Origin: Flavobacteriales bacterium UBA5869
Lineage (GTDB): Bacteria > Bacteroidota > Bacteroidia > Flavobacteriales_D > Crocinitomicaceae
Length of the DNA: 10,075 nt
Reading direction: 5' to 3'
Assembly (NCBI GenBank): GCA_002432565.1
Contig: DJFP01000122.1
Location: 264-10,338 of the forward strand
How positions within the stretch are numbered: the first letter of the stretch is position 1; every line of letters begins with the position of its first letter. This document shows, one piece after another, positions 5,676 through 10,075 of this stretch. The notes under the pieces were generated by a model. The model searched no databases and was not told where the DNA came from. It saw only the letters and a list, made by a program, of their open reading frames with translations. The position numbers and the translations under genes are program-made.

Positions 5676-8600
5676 ATGAGAAAGAACTTATTTTTCAATC
5701 AGGTCATGTTGGCTGTTGGGTCTATTGCGTTGCTTTCTTCGGCAGTCAGGGCGCAATCTTCGGGTTGTAACCCGCTTCAGCCTTACGATCAGATCCAATC
5801 TGGATTCCATACAACTATTGCTTCCCGCCCCGACGGTACATTCTTAATATGGGGAGCAGGTTCAACAGCTAACGGAAACGGAACGGCTGCTGCACGACAT
5901 TTAACACCGGTTGTTATTGAACCGAACGCAGGAGTTCCTGCAGCAGATTACAATTATACCGGGCAGCCTTTGTTTGCGACTTTGGCTACGCAGTCTTCCG
6001 GGACCACGCAGGCATTTGTACTGTCTACAGACGGACTTTATTCCTGGGGAGCCAATAACGTGGCGGTAGGAACGGGACTGGACAACCTGACAGGATTTGC
6101 ACAAATTTCCCTTCCGGTAGGAATTGTTCCTACAGACGTGAAGAATATGATTGCTTCCTGGGGTGCATTGGTATTGCTCACGCATTCCGGTGAAGTGTAT
6201 GTAAGCGGACGCAATGATGCTATTCACGGGAACGGAGGCGTTTTACCGGGAGCTTCGGAAAACTATTGGGCACGTGTAACCAGAGACATTACCGGAAATC
6301 CGGCGCTTACGGGTGTGGTCGATATTCGCGTAACTCCTGTTGGAGCTTTTGCTATCACTTCCACCGGTCAGTGGTATACCTGGGGTGTCCGCTGTTACCG
6401 GGGTGACGGTTCGGCAGTGGCTACTTATAACCGTGCAGTAACCATGATCACTCCATTTCCGGGACTTCCGGTAATGATTGCCATGACAGCGGATTTCGGA
6501 AACAATACCTGGACTGATGCGAGCAACCGCGCAAGTTATTTTGCGATCAACCCGGCAGACAACAAGTTATACGCCATGGGAAGTAACGGTAACGGGCAGC
6601 TCGGACAAGGAAACACCACCAATTCAGCCGGATGGGTCCCGGTGAGGAATTCAACGAATACCGCAGATCTTACCGATGTCATCTTTGTTTCTGCAAACGA
6701 TAATGACGGATCACCCGGAACAGCAAATGCATCCGTATCCGTTATTCTTTCCAATGGTGAATTGTGGTCCTGGGGTTCCAACAACAACGAAATGATCGGT
6801 GTGCCGGGAGGGACAGGAAGCCATACTTTACCGAAAGTTCCCAACGGATTTGCTCAGGGTACAGATCATGCAACCTACGTGGAGATTGGTGGACACACTA
6901 CAGCTATCATGAAACTGTGTGCCGAAAGATATTGCTACATGGGCCACAAGATCGACGGTTCCATGGGTGACGGAGTTTCCGGAACCAGCACTGTTTCCAC
7001 ATTCGATTGTGCCAATACACCGGTAGGTCTGATTTGCGGATCCAGTACCTACGATGCGGGAGATACTCCGCTTTCCTTCGAAAATGGGAATCCGGCAGCG
7101 CACTACTACATGTGCGGCGACGAAATTTACCTGGGAGCAAGCCAGCCTGATCCGGACAACGGCTTGAGCAACAATGTAGCTTCGGGAGCAAACAATACAG
7201 GAACGAACGGAGACGGGGCGGATGAAGACGGGTTAACAACACCTTTGTCGCATTCAACCACAAATCCGGGCTTTTCTACTACACTTAACTTTACAAACAA
7301 TTCAGGGACCAACGCGAATATTTATGCGTGGATAGACTGGAACAACGACGGAATATTTTCTCAGGACGAGATCGTTACTGCTTCAGTTCCATCAGCCGTT
7401 GGTGCCCAAACAACAAACCTTGCGTGGACCGGTGTTTCGACTTCCTGCGGAAATAAATACGCACGAGTAAGGATAACAACAGAAACACTCAATGATGATC
7501 CGGCAACCGCTTCAATCGATGAAAGAAGTTTCGGTCCCGTAATTCACGGAGAAGTGGAAGATTTCTATGTAGACGTTGATATCTTATCTGATCTGGCAGG
7601 AGATTGTGACGGCGACGGGGTGACCAACGGACAGGAAATCACCGACGGAACAGATCCGGGCGACGGATGTAACCTGCTTTTAGCAAGCCAGGGAACACCA
7701 ACTGCTTCCTGGAATGCCGGAGATTGTGACGGTGACGGAGTTACCAACGGACAGGAAGTAACAGATGGCACAGATCCGTTAGATCCTTGTGAATTACAAT
7801 TGGTAAGCATTACCCTTGCTCAAAGCGGGGCATGGCTGAACGGGGATTGTGACGGCGACGGAGTAACGAACGGCGATGAAGCAAACGACGGAACAGATCC
7901 GAATGATCCGTGTGAATTCGTTCTGGCGAGCCAAAGTGTCATTCCGGATGCTGCATGGAACACTGCAGATTGCGATGGTGACGGAGTGACCAACAGCACT
8001 GAATCAACAGACGGAACAAACCCGTTGAATCCTTGTGAATTCGATGCTGGACACATCACTTTACCGGTTACGGCAACCAATTGTCCACCGGTAGCAAACG
8101 GAAATACTGCAACGACCAATGAAGACACATCGGTTGTGATCAATGTTCCTTCCAATGATGCGGATTCTGATGGCAACCTGGACAATACAAGCGTAACAGT
8201 AACGGATGCTCCTTCAAACGGAACAACAAGCGTAGATCCTGTAACGGGAGAAATTACCTATACGCCGAATCCGAACTTTAACGGAACAGATACCCTGATC
8301 TATTCCATTTGTGATACGGGAATGCCAATATTCTGTGATACAGCGATGGTAATTATCACGGTAACACCTGTGAATGATGGCCCGACAGCAAACGGAGATA
8401 CAGCATCAACCAACGAAGACACTCCTGTTATAGTGAATGTTCCTTCCAATGATACAGACGTAGACGGAAACCTGGACGAAACCAGCGTAACCGTTACAAC
8501 TCCACCTTCAAACGGGACAACAACCATCGATCCTGTTACTGGTGAAGTTACCTATACTCCGGATCCGGGCTTTAGCGGTAATGACACGCTGGTTTACTCG

Positions 8601-10075
8601 ATTTGCGATACGGGAATGCCGGTATTGTGCGACACAGCTTTGGTTGTGATTACTGTAAATCCGGTGAACGATGCACCAACAGCAAACGGAGATACGGCAA
8701 CTACCGATGAAGATACACCGGTGGTAATCAATACACCCTCAAACGACACAGACCCAGACGGAAACCTGGATAATACCAGCGTAACCGTTGTTACACCACC
8801 AACAAACGGAACAGCAACTACCGATCCGATTACAGGTGAAATGACCTATACCCCTGATCCGAACTTTAACGGAACAGATACCCTGATTTATTCCATCTGC
8901 GACACAGGAATGCCGGTATTATGCGACACAGCTTTGGTTGTGATTACCGTAAATCCGGTCAATGACGATCCGAATGCGAACGATGACACTGCGGTAACCA
9001 ATGAAGATACACCTGTAGTGATCGATGTTCCTTCCAATGATACGGACGTAGACGGAAACCTGGACGAAACCAGTGTAACAGTTACGACTCCGCCTTCAAA
9101 CGGTACGGTAACCATTGACCCGATAACAGGGGAAGTTACTTATACTCCTGATCTGGGATTTAGCGGAAATGACACGCTGGTTTACTCGATTTGTGATACA
9201 GGAATGCCGGTTGCATGCGATACAGCTGTTGTTGTAATTACCGTAACTCCTGTGAATGATGCTCCGGAAGCAAATGGTGATACCGCATCTACCGAAGAAG
9301 GAAATCCGGTGGTGATCGATGCTCCTTCAAACGACACTGATCCTGACGGAAACCTGGACGAAACCAGCGTAACAGTTACGACCCCACCTTCAAACGGAAC
9401 GGTAACCGTTGATCCGGTAACAGGTGAAATTACTTACACCCCGAACCCTGGATTTAGCGGAAATGATACCCTTATTTATTCAATATGTGATACGGGAATG
9501 CCGGTACTTTGCGATACAGCTCAGGTGATTATTACGGTTATTCCTTGTTTGTCAAATCCTGCTAATGACTGTGACGGCGACGGAGTAACGAATGGCGACG
9601 AAATTACCGATGGCACAGATCCGAACGATCCTTGTGATTTAACACTTGCAAGTCAGACCGTAACTCCAAACACAGCCTGGAACAGTGCAGACTGTGATGG
9701 TGATGGCGTACCAAACGGAACGGAAGTAACGGATGGAGACAATCCACTTGATCCGTGTGATTTCACATTGGCTAGTCAAACTGTGGCACCAAACACAGCA
9801 TGGAATAACACAGACTGTGATGGTGATGGAGTAACTAACGGAGATGAAATAACCGACGGTACGAATCCGAACGATCCATGTGATTTAACAATCGCAAGTC
9901 AGACTGTAACACCAAACGCGGCCTGGACCAGCGGTGATTGTGACGGTGACGGCGTACCAAACGGAACGGAAGTAACCGACGGTACGAATCCGAATGATCC
10001 GTGTGATTTCACACTGACAAGTCAGACAGGAACACCGGGAACAGCGTGGAACAATGCAGATTGTGACGGAGACGG
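5676..10075 (+). CDS. Giant modular secreted protein: RCC1 propeller, GEVED, calcium-loop and cadherin-like repeats (3' end outside window)
   Basis: The frame starts at ATG 5676 and stays open to the window edge: 1466 complete codons, no stop. Modules in order: signal peptide (RKN, then VMLAVGSIALLSS, cleavage near residue 26); seven RCC1-like blades (about 45-432); a GEVED module with its usual preface, from DAGDTP (460) and GDGADEDGL, through YAWIDWNNDGIF (550-561), to GEVEDF (625-630); four EF-hand-like calcium units (643-803); five cadherin-like (Big_9/VCBS type) units of 98 residues (804-1293); then more 41-residue calcium units from 1298 to the edge. The composition is Asp/Asn/Thr/Gly-rich with few Lys, typical of secreted calcium-stabilised proteins. 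Such architectures in Bacteroidota usually act at the cell surface as adhesins and often end in a type IX secretion sorting domain, but that end is not in view. It is coupled to the exported protein upstream by a 4-nt gap. Confidence 0.88.
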   Translation, partial: MRKNLFFNQVMLAVGSIALLSSAVRAQSSGCNPLQPYDQIQSGFHTTIASRPDGTFLIWGAGSTANGNGTAAARHLTPVVIEPNAGVPAADYNYTGQPLFATLATQSSGTTQAFVLSTDGLYSWGANNVAVGTGLDNLTGFAQISLPVGIVPTDVKNMIASWGALVLLTHSGEVYVSGRNDAIHGNGGVLPGASENYWARVTRDITGNPALTGVVDIRVTPVGAFAITSTGQWYTWGVRCYRGDGSAVATYNRAVTMITPFPGLPVMIAMTADFGNNTWTDASNRASYFAINPADNKLYAMGSNGNGQLGQGNTTNSAGWVPVRNSTNTADLTDVIFVSANDNDGSPGTANASVSVILSNGELWSWGSNNNEMIGVPGGTGSHTLPKVPNGFAQGTDHATYVEIGGHTTAIMKLCAERYCYMGHKIDGSMGDGVSGTSTVSTFDCANTPVGLICGSSTYDAGDTPLSFENGNPAAHYYMCGDEIYLGASQPDPDNGLSNNVASGANNTGTNGDGADEDGLTTPLSHSTTNPGFSTTLNFTNNSGTNANIYAWIDWNNDGIFSQDEIVTASVPSAVGAQTTNLAWTGVSTSCGNKYARVRITTETLNDDPATASIDERSFGPVIHGEVEDFYVDVDILSDLAGDCDGDGVTNGQEITDGTDPGDGCNLLLASQGTPTASWNAGDCDGDGVTNGQEVTDGTDPLDPCELQLVSITLAQSGAWLNGDCDGDGVTNGDEANDGTDPNDPCEFVLASQSVIPDAAWNTADCDGDGVTNSTESTDGTNPLNPCEFDAGHITLPVTATNCPPVANGNTATTNEDTSVVINVPSNDADSDGNLDNTSVTVTDAPSNGTTSVDPVTGEITYTPNPNFNGTDTLIYSICDTGMPIFCDTAMVIITVTPVNDGPTANGDTASTNEDTPVIVNVPSNDTDVDGNLDETSVTVTTPPSNGTTTIDPVTGEVTYTPDPGFSGNDTLVYSICDTGMPVLCDTALVVITVNPVNDAPTANGDTATTDEDTPVVINTPSNDTDPDGNLDNTSVTVVTPPTNGTATTDPITGEMTYTPDPNFNGTDTLIYSICDTGMPVLCDTALVVITVNPVNDDPNANDDTAVTNEDTPVVIDVPSNDTDVDGNLDETSVTVTTPPSNGTVTIDPITGEVTYTPDLGFSGNDTLVYSICDTGMPVACDTAVVVITVTPVNDAPEANGDTASTEEGNPVVIDAPSNDTDPDGNLDETSVTVTTPPSNGTVTVDPVTGEITYTPNPGFSGNDTLIYSICDTGMPVLCDTAQVIITVIPCLSNPANDCDGDGVTNGDEITDGTDPNDPCDLTLASQTVTPNTAWNSADCDGDGVPNGTEVTDGDNPLDPCDFTLASQTVAPNTAWNNTDCDGDGVTNGDEITDGTNPNDPCDLTIASQTVTPNAAWTSGDCDGDGVPNGTEVTDGTNPNDPCDFTLTSQTGTPGTAWNNADCDGD
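5817..6975 (+). repeat. Seven RCC1-like propeller blades
   Basis: The blade core, a short hydrophobic strand, then [S/T]xxG-x-[L/V]-[Y/W]-x-[W/M]G, recurs at residues about 48 (ASRPDGTFLIWGAGS), 114 (STDGLYSWGANN), 165 (THSGEVYVSGRND), 224 (TSTGQWYTWG), 288 (NPADNKLYAMGSNGNGQLGQG), 354 (LSNGELWSWGSNNN) and 408 (KLCAERYCYMGHKIDGSMGDG). Spacing is 51-66 residues, as in RCC1 (ALPHA-TUBULIN-suppressor/RCC1) repeats. Seven blades close a complete propeller. In eukaryotes and bacteria this fold is mainly a binding platform. Blades 3 and 7 are the most divergent. Confidence 0.8.
7602..8084 (+). repeat. First array of EF-hand-like calcium units (four copies)
   Basis: Units start at 7602, 7722, 7845 and 7968 (120, 123, 123 and 117 bp). 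Each opens with DCDGDGVTNxxE, a 12-position loop with Asp at 1, 3, 5 and an acidic or polar residue at 12, as in calcium-binding EF-hand and thrombospondin type 3 loops. It continues with DGT(D/N)P and a second Cys in (D/N)PCE. Unit 1 has DGC in place of DPC and unit 4 has STES in place of G-x-E. The array stiffens and spaces domains when calcium is bound, going by the thrombospondin family. Confidence 0.85.
8085..9554 (+). repeat. Five tandem cadherin-like (Big_9/VCBS type) units of 294 bp
   Basis: The units begin at 8085, 8379, 8673, 8967 and 9261, each exactly 98 codons. Shared marks in order: P-x-AN-x-x-T-A, NEDTPVV, PSND-D-DGNLD, TSVTV, PSNGT, DP-TGE-TYTP, GNDTL-YSICDTGMP, CDTA and a linker VNPVND. 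This is the bacterial Ig/cadherin-like pattern (NEDT...DGNLD...G-TYTPN-F-G-D). All five keep a Cys pair, C-x7-C, in SICDTGMPxxCDT. Unit 5 is the most changed at its start (EEGNP for NEDTP) and ends IPCLSN rather than PVND, marking the array boundary. Confidence 0.9.
9567..10075 (+). repeat. Second array of 41-residue calcium units (four full copies and the start of a fifth)
   Basis: Units start at 9567, 9690, 9813, 9936 and 10059, an exact 123-bp period; the fifth is cut by the window edge. Each has the 12-position loop DCDGDGVxNGxE, then TDG(T/D)(D/N)PxDPCD, then a linker ASQTVxPNxAW. Compared with the first array the copies are more uniform in length and sequence, and they alternate between a GVTNGDE form and a GVPNGTE form. 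More copies may follow beyond the window. Confidence 0.88.

Noticed and set aside
6536..7312. Five overlapping open frames on both strands (61-118 codons) over the RCC1/GEVED region.
   Set aside because: The continuous frame from 5676 explains the region with seven regular blades and the GEVED motif; the others are chance frames.
7565..9115. Several minus-strand open frames of 75-121 codons across the repeat arrays.
   Set aside because: They recur at the repeat period and encode Ser/Val/Pro-rich strings antisense to the calcium and cadherin-like units. They are shadows of a repetitive coding strand.
9567..10075. Regular 123-bp periodicity that could suggest a CRISPR or satellite array.
   Set aside because: The period is a multiple of three, the frame stays open, and variation is spread over the whole unit rather than being confined to spacers. 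It is a protein repeat.

Overview
The window looks like a chromosomal segment of a Bacteroidota bacterium, probably in the Flavobacteriia. The clues are coding style, AT-rich gene starts without strong Shine-Dalgarno sequences, several matches to the Bacteroidota promoter pattern (TTG, about 20 nt, TAnnTTTG), a membrane-bound TPR/AraC regulator, and a very large modular secreted protein with RCC1, GEVED, calcium-loop and cadherin-like repeats. A Fluviicola-like (Crocinitomicaceae) source is a guess, not shown by the sequence.

Left part (1-1728): the 3' end of leucyl-tRNA synthetase and its terminator; a small two-helix membrane protein whose promoter seems to overlap that terminator; convergent to it, a 68-residue Xre-type repressor; and divergent from the repressor, an unrecognised 121-residue protein. 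The 158-bp divergent spacer holds inverted repeats that fit an operator.

Middle (1799-4690): a CbpA-type (zinc-finger-free) DnaJ co-chaperone directly followed by a CbpM-like MerR-fold modulator, a classic chaperone/inhibitor pair. Then comes a 536-residue regulator with a signal peptide, periplasmic TPR repeats, one transmembrane helix and a cytoplasmic AraC-type DNA-binding domain. It ends in a strong terminator.

Right part (4691-10075): a 318-bp regulatory gap with a terminator, a long imperfect palindrome and a promoter candidate. It leads into a tight two-gene operon for secreted proteins: a 220-residue exported beta-sandwich protein, then, 4 nt later, an open reading frame that runs off the window after at least 1466 codons. 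The second protein reads as signal peptide, seven RCC1-like blades (a full propeller), GEVED module, four 41-residue EF-hand-like calcium units, five 98-residue cadherin-like units, and a second array of the 41-residue calcium units that is cut by the window edge. It is the most notable object here: a probable surface adhesin or stalk with a propeller head, perhaps secreted by the type IX system, although its C-terminus is not visible. Both repeat arrays show a higher-order A-B-A-B pattern, which points to growth by duplication of two-unit blocks.

No tRNA, rRNA, CRISPR array, insertion sequence or prophage gene was seen.
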